Shown here piece by piece: positions 7,051 through 14,769 of a stretch of 19,327 bases of DNA. Origin of the DNA: an uncultured Erysipelotrichaceae bacterium (GTDB lineage: Bacteria > Bacillota_I > Bacilli_A > Erysipelotrichales > Coprobacillaceae). The notes under the pieces are model-generated. The model did no database searches. It saw only the letters and a list, made by a program, of their open reading frames with translations, and was not told the origin of the DNA. Where the stretch lies: the NCBI GenBank assembly GCA_900317015.1, contig ONFH01000225.1:1-19327 (forward strand), read 5' to 3'. Position 1 is the first letter of the stretch, and the number at the start of each line of letters is the position of its first letter. Made by a program: the position numbers and the translations under genes.

Positions 7051-9804
7051 ATGAAGTATTGTTTGAACTGTTTTGAACAAATTGATGACAATTTAGAAGT
7101 CTGCCCTCATTGTCACTATCATATGAATACGCCACCTGAAAAGCAACAGTATCTAAAACCAGGGGCCGTGTTTGATGAACGTTATATTATCGGAACAGCC
7201 TTAGGCTCAGGTGGTTTTAGCGTCACCTATAAAGCCTTTGATGCTAGCCTCAATAAGATCGTTGCGATTAAAGAATATCTGCCGATGGATGTCTGCACCC
7301 GTGCGGCCAATTCTGAAGAGGTGATTGTCTTTAGTGATGAAGAAAAAGCAAATGCCTTTCTTGAAGGAAAACAGAAGTTCTTAGATGAAGCCAAGCGTAT
7401 GGCTCGTTTCCAGGGTGAAGGACATATTGTCCAGGTCTATGATACGATTGAAGCTAATAATACCTGCTATATCGTCATGGAATATCTTGATGGACAAACG
7501 CTTGAAAGCTATATGTTAGAAAAAGGAAAATTGCCTGAAGAGGAAGCCATCAAGATCATCGTACCGGTCTTAGAAGCCCTTGAAAAGATTCATGCGAAGT
7601 CAATGCTTCATCGTGATGTGTCCCCAAGTAATATCATGCTTTTAAAAGATGGGGATGTGAAGCTACTTGACTTTGGGAGTGCCCGTTATAGTAATAACTC
7701 AGAATATTCTCGTTCTCTGACGGTCTTATTTAAAGAAGGCTATACTGCTGAAGAACAGTATTATACAAATGGTCATCAAGGACCATGGACCGATGTTTAT
7801 AGCGCCGGGGCCACTTTATATTATATGATCACTGGGGTAAGAGTTGATAGTGCCCTTGATCGTAAGGTCAATGATACGATTGTCTTTCCAAGTTTACTCG
7901 CACCGGTTCATCGCAATGTCGAAACCGCCATCATGAATGCTTTGACAACGGATTATCGTTTACGTACGCAAAGTGCTCATGAAATGAAAGCGGAATTAAC
8001 TTCTATGACGAGTGTCTCCATGCGTTATACAAGAAAGAGCTTATCAGATTCTAATCTGATTCCTAAGCCTTTACGTATTATTGCTCCGGTTGCTATCATC
8101 TGTTTGCTTGTCTTCATGGTGGCCGTTTCTAATGGCGCTTTTATTCACTTTGATGAAAAGTATACAAGTATCAGTGATGAAAGTGCACAGGTTCCAGCAG
8201 TGGTGGGAAAAAGTGCTGAAACAGCCAAGCATGATTTACAACAAAGAGGGATTACACCCGATATTACGATGATCAATGCGCCTAATGAAAAAGCCAATAC
8301 CGTTGTAAGTCAGAATGTAAGAGCCGGGACAATTCTAAAAGGCAAGAATCCCACAGTAAATATGGATGTCGCCACCGGTTCGGTGGAGATCCTTATTCCT
8401 AATTATGTGGGTCTAAAGTATACCGACTATGTGAAGTCACTCAAAAAGAATGGCTTAACAAAGATCGTCATCAAGCAAAAGAAAAGCACGCTTTATGAAA
8501 ATGGAGCCATCCTTTCTTTAGAAGGTGAAGATGACGAAGGAAAGCCTGTCAATGTAGGCGTCAATAAAGAATTCAATACCGCCAATAAGCTGGTCATCTA
8601 TGTTTCAAAAAATGATACGAAACAAACAAGTACCAAAGTGACGGTACCAAGTGTTCTTAATAAGTCATTAAGTGATGACTCATTTACTGATTTAAAAAAG
8701 AATCAATTAAAACTTATTGTCGATGCTTATGTTTCAAGTAGTCTTCCAACTCATACAATCTTTAAACAGATCACCAAAGGGGCAGTCAATAAAGGAAGCG
8801 TTATTCATGTACAGGTTTCCGCAGGTAGTGAAAGTATGAAAGTCCCTGATGTGCGTGGTCTTAAAAAAGCAGAAGCGATTAAAGCTTTCAAGAAAGCGGG
8901 TATTAAAAGCAGTCAGATCAAGGCTGAAAAACAGGTGAGCACGACTGTTAAGAAAGGCTTAGTGGCAGCTCAGAATGGGACACAGAATGCCTTAGTGAGT
9001 GAATCGGCTATTATTCATTTAGCTATTTCAAGAGGCTTTAATGTGCCTAATGTCGTTGGTGAAGATCAAAAGACTGCCATTATGACAATTAAGAAAAATG
9101 GTCTCAAAGTGAAGAAGCATTATGCTTATCATAAAGGGTATAAAGATGACAAGATCATTTATACATCGCCTAAAGGAACAGATTATGTTTCTAAGGGGAA
9201 GACGATTGATGTCTATGTCATGAAGACCTATGATACAATCAATGCTTCAAGTTATAAAGGCAAGAGTTCCTCTGATGTTGCAAAGAGCTTAAAGAAGAAA
9301 GGCTATACAAAGATTAAATATACGTCTAAACATAGTGATTCTGTTGGATCAGGAAAAGTTATTTCAGTAAGTCCAGATGGTAAACATAAACTCAATGCGA
9401 AGATTACTATTACTGTTTCTCTTGGTTCTAATAAGCAGACGATCAAAAAAGATACGACAACTGCCGATACAACGAAACACTCTTCGACAACGTCTAATAA
9501 CACCCGTACTTCTAATAATACCAGCAGTTCAAGTGGCACAAGCAACTCAAGTAGAAGAAGTGCAAGTAGTTCAAATAGTTCAAATAGAAGAAGTACAAGT
9601 CGTTCAAATAGTTCAAATAGAAGAAGTACAAGTAGTTCTAGCTCATACAATAAGAAGACAACTCGTTCAAGCAACAGCTCATCAAGTAAGAAATCGACAA
9701 ATCGTCATTCTTCAAGTAGATCAAGTTCGAATAAGAAGTCTAGTTCAAGCGGTAGCTCAGACCACTATGACACAAGTAAAGCAAAGACTTATTATGATGT
9801 ATAA
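7051..9804 (+). CDS. Transmembrane Ser/Thr kinase with zinc ribbon, PASTA repeats and Ser-rich tail
   Basis: This is a 917-residue Hanks-type kinase. A zinc ribbon (CLNC and CPHC, residues 4-21) leads to the kinase domain (about 44-315) with Gly loop LGSGGFSV (51-58), VAIK Lys74, HRDVSPSN at 187-194 and DFG at 207-209. One membrane helix spans about 344-366. Outside are about six PASTA-like repeats (381 to about 788; VPAVVGKSAETA, VPDVRGLKKAEA, VPNVVGEDQKTA are the clearest). The last 130 residues are a Ser/Thr/Asn/Arg-rich tail. PASTA kinases (PknB/PrkC) sense peptidoglycan pieces or lipid II, so wall sensing is likely. It is not the usual housekeeping PknB: it has a zinc ribbon, Ser instead of Lys in the catalytic loop, and sits in a multi-kinase operon. 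ATG at 7051 follows AAAGGA; an in-frame GTG two codons earlier is less likely. Confidence 0.93.
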   Translation: MKYCLNCFEQIDDNLEVCPHCHYHMNTPPEKQQYLKPGAVFDERYIIGTALGSGGFSVTYKAFDASLNKIVAIKEYLPMDVCTRAANSEEVIVFSDEEKANAFLEGKQKFLDEAKRMARFQGEGHIVQVYDTIEANNTCYIVMEYLDGQTLESYMLEKGKLPEEEAIKIIVPVLEALEKIHAKSMLHRDVSPSNIMLLKDGDVKLLDFGSARYSNNSEYSRSLTVLFKEGYTAEEQYYTNGHQGPWTDVYSAGATLYYMITGVRVDSALDRKVNDTIVFPSLLAPVHRNVETAIMNALTTDYRLRTQSAHEMKAELTSMTSVSMRYTRKSLSDSNLIPKPLRIIAPVAIICLLVFMVAVSNGAFIHFDEKYTSISDESAQVPAVVGKSAETAKHDLQQRGITPDITMINAPNEKANTVVSQNVRAGTILKGKNPTVNMDVATGSVEILIPNYVGLKYTDYVKSLKKNGLTKIVIKQKKSTLYENGAILSLEGEDDEGKPVNVGVNKEFNTANKLVIYVSKNDTKQTSTKVTVPSVLNKSLSDDSFTDLKKNQLKLIVDAYVSSSLPTHTIFKQITKGAVNKGSVIHVQVSAGSESMKVPDVRGLKKAEAIKAFKKAGIKSSQIKAEKQVSTTVKKGLVAAQNGTQNALVSESAIIHLAISRGFNVPNVVGEDQKTAIMTIKKNGLKVKKHYAYHKGYKDDKIIYTSPKGTDYVSKGKTIDVYVMKTYDTINASSYKGKSSSDVAKSLKKKGYTKIKYTSKHSDSVGSGKVISVSPDGKHKLNAKITITVSLGSNKQTIKKDTTTADTTKHSSTTSNNTRTSNNTSSSSGTSNSSRRSASSSNSSNRRSTSRSNSSNRRSTSSSSSYNKKTTRSSNSSSSKKSTNRHSSSRSSSNKKSSSSGSSDHYDTSKAKTYYDV
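9541..9633 (+). repeat. Tandem 33-base coding repeat in the kinase tail
   Basis: Two copies of a 33-base unit (9568-9600 and 9601-9633) differ only in their first base, and a shorter diverged copy precedes them (9541-9567). Each full unit encodes (S/R)SNSSNRRSTS. It lies in the Ser/Asn/Arg-rich outside tail of the PASTA kinase and probably arose by slippage. Confidence 0.75.
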
Positions 9805-9829
9805 GCAAAGGAATTCTTTCCTTTGCTTA
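9802..9829 (+). terminator. Perfect 12-base hairpin at the kinase stop codon (partial terminator or RNA-processing site)
   Basis: TAAGCAAAGGAA and its exact reverse complement TTCCTTTGCTTA enclose a four-base loop. The stem begins with the TAA stop of the kinase gene. Only two T residues follow, so full termination is unlikely. It may cut down expression of downstream genes or protect the 3' end of the upstream message. The next gene starts 21 bases later. Confidence 0.5.
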
Positions 9830-9850
9830 TTGAAATAAGGAGATGGAGAT

Positions 9851-10570
9851 ATGGATGTACAAACAAGTACCAATTTAGGAAATCGTTTAGGCAATGAAGA
9901 TGCCTTAGGTTATAAAATCATCGATGATCGTGCGCTATTTGTTTTATGTGATGGCGTAGGTGGGGAGTCTCATGGTGAAGTGGCGAGTGCTTTAGTGAAG
10001 GACAGTTTACTAGATGATTTTGCACATCATTACACGAAAGATTTTTTAGATGAAGCGATTCTACATGCTCAGGAACGTTTACTAGAGAAACAGAAAGAAG
10101 AACATGAGAATGGGATGAAGACAACCTTAACGGTGTTATTGATTGAGGGACATGTGGCACAGTATGCGCATGTGGGTGATTCTCGTATCTATCACTTTGA
10201 AAAGGATAAAATTGTGTCACGTACGATGGATCATTCAGTGGCACAGATGTTAGTGCTCTCTGGTGATATTAAGGAAAAACAGATCAGAAATCATCCTGAT
10301 CGTAGTGCCTTACTTCGTGTGATGGGCATGGAATGGGATGAACCAGCTTATAGTAAGAGTGATCGTTTTTCGATTGGTGATGAGAGTGCGTTCCTTTTAT
10401 GTTCGGATGGATTCTGGGAACCAATCACAGAAAAAGTGATGATGAAATGTTTAAAAAAGCATACTTGTAAAGAGTGGCTTGATGGAATGAATGAAGCGAT
10501 TGAGAAGAAGATTAAGAAAATAAATAATGCGGATAATTACTCCGCCATCGCTCTTAAGATCGGCGAGTAA
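9851..10570 (+). CDS. PP2C-family Ser/Thr phosphatase
   Basis: A 239-residue soluble phosphatase of the PPM/PP2C (Stp/PrpC) type, which removes phosphate from Ser/Thr with two metal ions. All core motifs are present: NED at 15-17, the metal site in LCDGVGGESHGE (D34, G35), VGDSR at 108-112, LLCSDGFWE with D186, and the metal Asp in ADNYS (D228). The length is typical of bacterial single-domain PP2C. It sits directly after the PASTA kinase, the usual bacterial pairing, and is the likely reset enzyme for it. AAGGAGATGGAGAT precedes the ATG. A strong hairpin separates it from the kinase and may lower its expression. Confidence 0.93.
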   Translation: MDVQTSTNLGNRLGNEDALGYKIIDDRALFVLCDGVGGESHGEVASALVKDSLLDDFAHHYTKDFLDEAILHAQERLLEKQKEEHENGMKTTLTVLLIEGHVAQYAHVGDSRIYHFEKDKIVSRTMDHSVAQMLVLSGDIKEKQIRNHPDRSALLRVMGMEWDEPAYSKSDRFSIGDESAFLLCSDGFWEPITEKVMMKCLKKHTCKEWLDGMNEAIEKKIKKINNADNYSAIALKIGE

Positions 10571-10595
10571 CTGTTTAGATAAGGATGGATGAATT

Positions 10596-11849
10596 ATGGA
10601 TAAACAAATGAAAAGATGTCCTCGTTGTTTTGAAATGAGTTTTGATGGTGAAGTTTGTCATAAATGTGGCTTTGAAAGTGACATGACCAGACTCGGTGAT
10701 GCCCTGCCTTACTTTACTGTGCTTCATGATCGCTACCTTGTAGGGGTGCCACTAGGTCAAGGCGGCTTTGGGATTACTTATAAGTGTCTTGATCAAAAGA
10801 CAAATAAGATTGTCGTGGTCAAAGAATACTTTCCAAAGTTTCTTAATCTTGAACGTGTGGATCTCGCTGAAATGTCACCTGATGCCGTTGGTAAATTCAA
10901 ACATGGACAGAAACGTTTTAAAGAAGAAGCAGATTTACTGATGCAGTTAAGTCGTCATGGCTTTCAGTATATTATTAGTGCCTTTGATAGCTTTGATGAA
11001 AATGGGACGAGCTATTATGTTATGGATTATATTGAAGGTATCTCATTAAAGAATCTTTCTAAGCAGTATCGCTTATCACAGGAAGACTTACTTTCTATTT
11101 TTGATAAGATTGGTCGTGAACTTGATACGATCCATAAAGAACTGCACTTACTTCATCGTGATATTTCACCAGATAATATTTTAATTGATGCCCATTTACA
11201 TCCAATGCTTATTGACTTTGGGGCAGCGAAGTCCATGGATGATGAAAATGCTTTTACGGTTGTATTAAAGAAGCATTATGCGCCACTAGAACAATATTCT
11301 AAGACAAAGAAGCAGGGGCCTTATACGGATGTCTATGCTTTAGCCGCAACTTATTATTATTTAGCGACTGGACACTTTGTTTTAGAAGCACCAGAACGAT
11401 TGATGAATGGTCCTAATAAACCATTGGATTTTCATGGCGCAAATCTTCCTGACTATGTGAAAAAAGCTTTAGAAAAGGCATTAGTGATCAAGCCAGAACA
11501 ACGTACTCAGTCAGTAGCCGAATTTTTAGCGAACTTAGAAAACAAAGCCCAGGCTCATGCCTATGTAAGAATTGGTGACAAGACTTATAAAGTAGAAGAA
11601 CAGGGCATTCGTATAGGACGTAATGAGGATAATGATATTACTTTACCTCATCATCAGATCACAAAACATCATATGAAGATTACTTATGATCCAACGCTTG
11701 ATGTCTTTGTGATTACTGATCATTCTACGAATGGCACATTTGTGAATGGGTCATTCTTATCAAGAGATACAATACAGGTGAAAGCACCTGTAACGATCAA
11801 TTTACCAGGAATCCTGGAGGAAATTAAATGCGAGGTTGAATATGAGTGA
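10596..11849 (+). CDS. Soluble Ser/Thr kinase fused to an FHA domain
   Basis: This 417-residue protein has a zinc ribbon (C8, C11, C21, C24), a kinase domain (about 46-315) and a C-terminal FHA domain (about 325-417), with no membrane segment. Kinase marks: Gly loop LGQGGFGI (53-60), VVVK Lys76, HRDISPDN at 187-194, DFG at 207-209, and HYAPLEQY as the APE region. The FHA domain shows IRIGRNEDNDI and DHSTNGTF. The catalytic loop has Ser where most Ser/Thr kinases have Lys. Kinase and phospho-threonine reader in one chain suggest it binds an already phosphorylated protein (another kinase or its own loop) and then phosphorylates it or a partner, as a relay step. It is the only kinase here without an outside sensor. 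AAGGATGG precedes the ATG. Its last eight bases overlap the next gene, pointing to translational coupling. Confidence 0.92.
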   Translation: MDKQMKRCPRCFEMSFDGEVCHKCGFESDMTRLGDALPYFTVLHDRYLVGVPLGQGGFGITYKCLDQKTNKIVVVKEYFPKFLNLERVDLAEMSPDAVGKFKHGQKRFKEEADLLMQLSRHGFQYIISAFDSFDENGTSYYVMDYIEGISLKNLSKQYRLSQEDLLSIFDKIGRELDTIHKELHLLHRDISPDNILIDAHLHPMLIDFGAAKSMDDENAFTVVLKKHYAPLEQYSKTKKQGPYTDVYALAATYYYLATGHFVLEAPERLMNGPNKPLDFHGANLPDYVKKALEKALVIKPEQRTQSVAEFLANLENKAQAHAYVRIGDKTYKVEEQGIRIGRNEDNDITLPHHQITKHHMKITYDPTLDVFVITDHSTNGTFVNGSFLSRDTIQVKAPVTINLPGILEEIKCEVEYE

Positions 11850-12624
11850 TAAAGAAGATACAGTGATTTTACGTGAACAGACATTACACACTTGTTCGAG
11901 CATCGTTTTAGGACAAAGAAAAGACCAGCAGGATTCTTTGAATATTATGGAGAAGGATGCGAATACGAAGTTATGTATTATTGCCGATGGGATGGGTGGT
12001 CTCAAAGGTGGTAAGCTGGCGTCTTCAAGTGCTGTGAATGCTTTCTGTGGTCATTTTATGGATGATGAGATTACTAATATTCCTTCATTTCTTTATAATC
12101 AGGCGATTGCTTGTGATCATATGATTGCGGATATGGAAGATGTCGATGGCAATCCTTTGCAGGCTGGCTCAACACTAGTAGCTGCCTATGTGCATGAAAA
12201 TCAACTTAATTTCGTATCAGTCGGTGATAGTCGTTTATATTTATTTAGAAATAAAGAATTAGTTCAGGTCACTAAGGATCATAACTATTTCATGATCTTA
12301 AAAGAAGCCAAAGATAATATGAGTGAAGAGATCTATAATGAAGAACTCAAAAAAGGGGAATCATTAGTCAGCTATCTTGGGATGGATGGTCTTAAGTATA
12401 TTGAGATTTCTAAAGAACCAATTAAACTCTTACCACACGATTATTTATTAATGTGTTCGGATGGTCTTTATAAACGTCTAAGTCATGAAAAGCTAACAGC
12501 TATTATGATGGATGTGCCATTTGTAGGAATAGAACATACGGTTAAGATGTTACAGGAAGAAGCCGCTATGGCTAAAGGTCGCAAGCAAGATAATACGAGT
12601 GTAATTGTAGCGGGATATTATTAG
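11842..12624 (+). CDS. Second PP2C-family Ser/Thr phosphatase
   Basis: A 260-residue PP2C phosphatase with RKDQQDS at 26-32, CIIADGMGGLKGG (D49, G50), VGDSR at 127-131, MCSDGLY with D207, and the metal Asp in KQDNTS (D250). It is quite different in sequence from the other phosphatase of the operon, so the two are not a recent copy and probably act on different targets. The first residues, MSDKEDTVIL, carry an acidic Thr-Val motif like those in the zinc-ribbon/FHA adaptor, and may be a phosphorylation site that FHA proteins bind. The ATG is chosen because GCGAGG sits six bases upstream and the start overlaps the kinase stop; an in-frame TTG two codons earlier is less likely. Confidence 0.92.
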   Translation: MSDKEDTVILREQTLHTCSSIVLGQRKDQQDSLNIMEKDANTKLCIIADGMGGLKGGKLASSSAVNAFCGHFMDDEITNIPSFLYNQAIACDHMIADMEDVDGNPLQAGSTLVAAYVHENQLNFVSVGDSRLYLFRNKELVQVTKDHNYFMILKEAKDNMSEEIYNEELKKGESLVSYLGMDGLKYIEISKEPIKLLPHDYLLMCSDGLYKRLSHEKLTAIMMDVPFVGIEHTVKMLQEEAAMAKGRKQDNTSVIVAGYY

Positions 12625-12638
12625 AAGGAGGGAAACTT

Positions 12639-14744
12639 ATGATTTGTGGAAATTGTTTTAAAGAGTTCGACGAAGAATTAGGTGTCTGTCCTTACTGTGG
12701 TCAGATTGTAAAAGAAACAGAATCGTATTTCTTAAAGCCAGGGACAATCTTAGATAGTCACTACATTATTGGGAATGTCATTGGTCATGGTGGTTTTGGG
12801 ATTACTTATAAAGCTTATGACAAGACCCTTGATTTGGTGGTCGCTATTAAAGAAAACTTTCCTCAGGACTTTGTAGCCCGTGAACCTGATAGTAGTCAAG
12901 TTTATCTCTATAATACACACGTTATTAACGAATATCAGCACGTAACACAGAACTTCTTAAATGAAGCACGTAGTGTGGCCATGTTAAAAGAAAGTAAGAA
13001 TATTGTCAGAGTCTTAAACTACTTTGAAGAAAACAATACCGCTTATATGGTCATGGAATATTTGAAGGGTGTCACTTTAAATCAGGTCTTAAAGACTTAT
13101 AGTGATGAACATAAGTTATTTCCTATTGATACAGCTTTACAAATCGCCTCAGCGATCTGTGATGCCTTAAGTGTTGTGCATGCCGGAGGGATTATTCATC
13201 GTGATGTAAAGCCAGGTAATATCTTCTTATGTGAAGATGAGACGATCAAATTAATCGACTTTGGCGCTTCTCGTATTTCCAATGAAGATGAAGCTTTGAA
13301 TCGAACGAAAGTCTTAACGCTCGCTTATGCCCCACCAGAACAGCACTCACAGCGTTCTAAGCAGGCGGCTTATACGGATATTTATGCACTAGGGGCAGTG
13401 CTCTATCAGATGTTAACAGGTCGTAAGCTATCAAGTGCCTTAGATCGACTAGAACATGAAGATACCGTTGATCCTCATACAATACGTGGTGAAATCTCAG
13501 AACGTTTATCTAATGTCGTGATGCGTGCCATTGCCTTGAAACCCGAGCTACGTTTTAAAAGTGCTGAAGAATTCAAGCAAGCTTTAATGACTGATAAACA
13601 GGTACGAAGTGTTGAAGCAGAAATTCATATGCGTGCATTGAAACGTATGGTGATCTCAATTGTGGTTGTTTGTCTACTTGTCTTAAGTATCTATGGTGGA
13701 TTTGTCTTCTATAAGAATCAGGCTAAAGTCTTTACCGTTTATAAGACATCCATCAATGTAGCAGTGCCTATTCCTAGCGGTGAAACGAAAAAGGATTATC
13801 AGAAGGAATTCGAACGCTATATGCTTAAAGACTTTAAGAAGGAATATAAGCAGGTAAAAGTTCATATGAGCTATGTAGCGAAGAAGGATTATCATGATTA
13901 TTTAGTCAAAGCCTTAGCTTCTAAGAATGCCCCTGATCTTTTTGATAGTTCATGTTTAAGTAAGAAGGACATGGATCAGTGTGGGGAGCTTTCTTATACT
14001 GAGTCAGTGACGAAAAAGAGCTATAGCTATTACTTTTTAAGTAAGGTGATGGGTGATTCTTATACAAAGCGTATGCCCACTTTATTTACAATGCCGGTGA
14101 TCTATGAAAACTTTGAATCAGATGTCGGCAATGCCTCAACGATTTCTTCTTTAAAACAATTAAAGAATCAGTATTTGATTGATCGTAGTGACTTAGCAAC
14201 TTATGAACTTGCTTTTAATAGTGATGCGAAGGTAACAGATCTTAATCAATATAAGAATACCTTTATTAAAACAGTGTCACCGCTGTATCAGAAATATAGC
14301 TATACAAAAGATGAAGACACAAATATCTCTAAGCAGTTTAAAAATGATGAAAGTGATTTACATTATTATCTCACCGATAGCGATCATATTGATTCAATCA
14401 GTGCTCAGTATCATTTTTGTCGTATTAACTCTGATCATTTATATGGGAAGTTCACACATTTCTATTCGATCTCTAAAAATAGCAGTGATAATCAGAAACG
14501 TGCTTCTTCAAGATTGATGTTAAGCTTCTTAGGAGCGACGCCACAGAATTATTTGAGTGTTATTAAAAGTGAAGGATTGCCGCTCAATAAGGATGTTATG
14601 GATCATAAGAAACAGTATCTTTTAAGATCTAGTACTTGTGAATTCATCAATCTTAAGAGAAACACAGAGAACTTAAACTTTTTACATGATTTTGATGATT
14701 CTTTAGATCAGGCCAACAAGAACTATAAAATGGCCTTAAAGTAA
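12639..14744 (+). CDS. Transmembrane Ser/Thr kinase with solute-binding-protein-like outside domain
   Basis: This 701-residue protein has a zinc ribbon (C3, C6, C17, C20), a kinase domain (about 42-315), one membrane helix (about 337-357) and a large outside domain (about 361-701). Kinase marks: IGHGGFGI (48-55), VAIK Lys71, HRDVKPGN at 187-194 with the usual Lys, DFG at 207-209, and YAPPEQH. The outside part looks like a family-1 extracellular solute-binding protein: an opening VAVPIPSG strand, LVKALASKNAPDLFD with the typical APD turn, and a late LMLSFLGATPQNYLSVI / EGLPLNKDV segment like the C-terminal part of sugar-binding proteins. It probably senses a small ligand and signals inward. 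It has no lipid anchor and no transporter neighbours, so a sensing rather than uptake role is inferred. AAGGAGGG precedes the ATG. Confidence 0.9.
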   Translation: MICGNCFKEFDEELGVCPYCGQIVKETESYFLKPGTILDSHYIIGNVIGHGGFGITYKAYDKTLDLVVAIKENFPQDFVAREPDSSQVYLYNTHVINEYQHVTQNFLNEARSVAMLKESKNIVRVLNYFEENNTAYMVMEYLKGVTLNQVLKTYSDEHKLFPIDTALQIASAICDALSVVHAGGIIHRDVKPGNIFLCEDETIKLIDFGASRISNEDEALNRTKVLTLAYAPPEQHSQRSKQAAYTDIYALGAVLYQMLTGRKLSSALDRLEHEDTVDPHTIRGEISERLSNVVMRAIALKPELRFKSAEEFKQALMTDKQVRSVEAEIHMRALKRMVISIVVVCLLVLSIYGGFVFYKNQAKVFTVYKTSINVAVPIPSGETKKDYQKEFERYMLKDFKKEYKQVKVHMSYVAKKDYHDYLVKALASKNAPDLFDSSCLSKKDMDQCGELSYTESVTKKSYSYYFLSKVMGDSYTKRMPTLFTMPVIYENFESDVGNASTISSLKQLKNQYLIDRSDLATYELAFNSDAKVTDLNQYKNTFIKTVSPLYQKYSYTKDEDTNISKQFKNDESDLHYYLTDSDHIDSISAQYHFCRINSDHLYGKFTHFYSISKNSSDNQKRASSRLMLSFLGATPQNYLSVIKSEGLPLNKDVMDHKKQYLLRSSTCEFINLKRNTENLNFLHDFDDSLDQANKNYKMALK

Positions 14745-14769
14745 TATTTTAGGTAAAGGAAGGATTTCT

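Noticed and set aside
7051..9804. Calling the PASTA kinase the housekeeping pknB/prkC
   Set aside because: It has an N-terminal zinc ribbon, a Ser in the catalytic loop, a Ser-rich tail and no cell-division or rsgA/rpe neighbours, so a gene symbol would mislead.
9303..9838. Reading frames on both strands over the Ser-rich tail (Leu-rich on the minus strand, Val/Gln-rich on the plus strand)
   Set aside because: They are by-products of repetitive AGT/TCA codons in the kinase tail and have no ribosome sites or domain signals.
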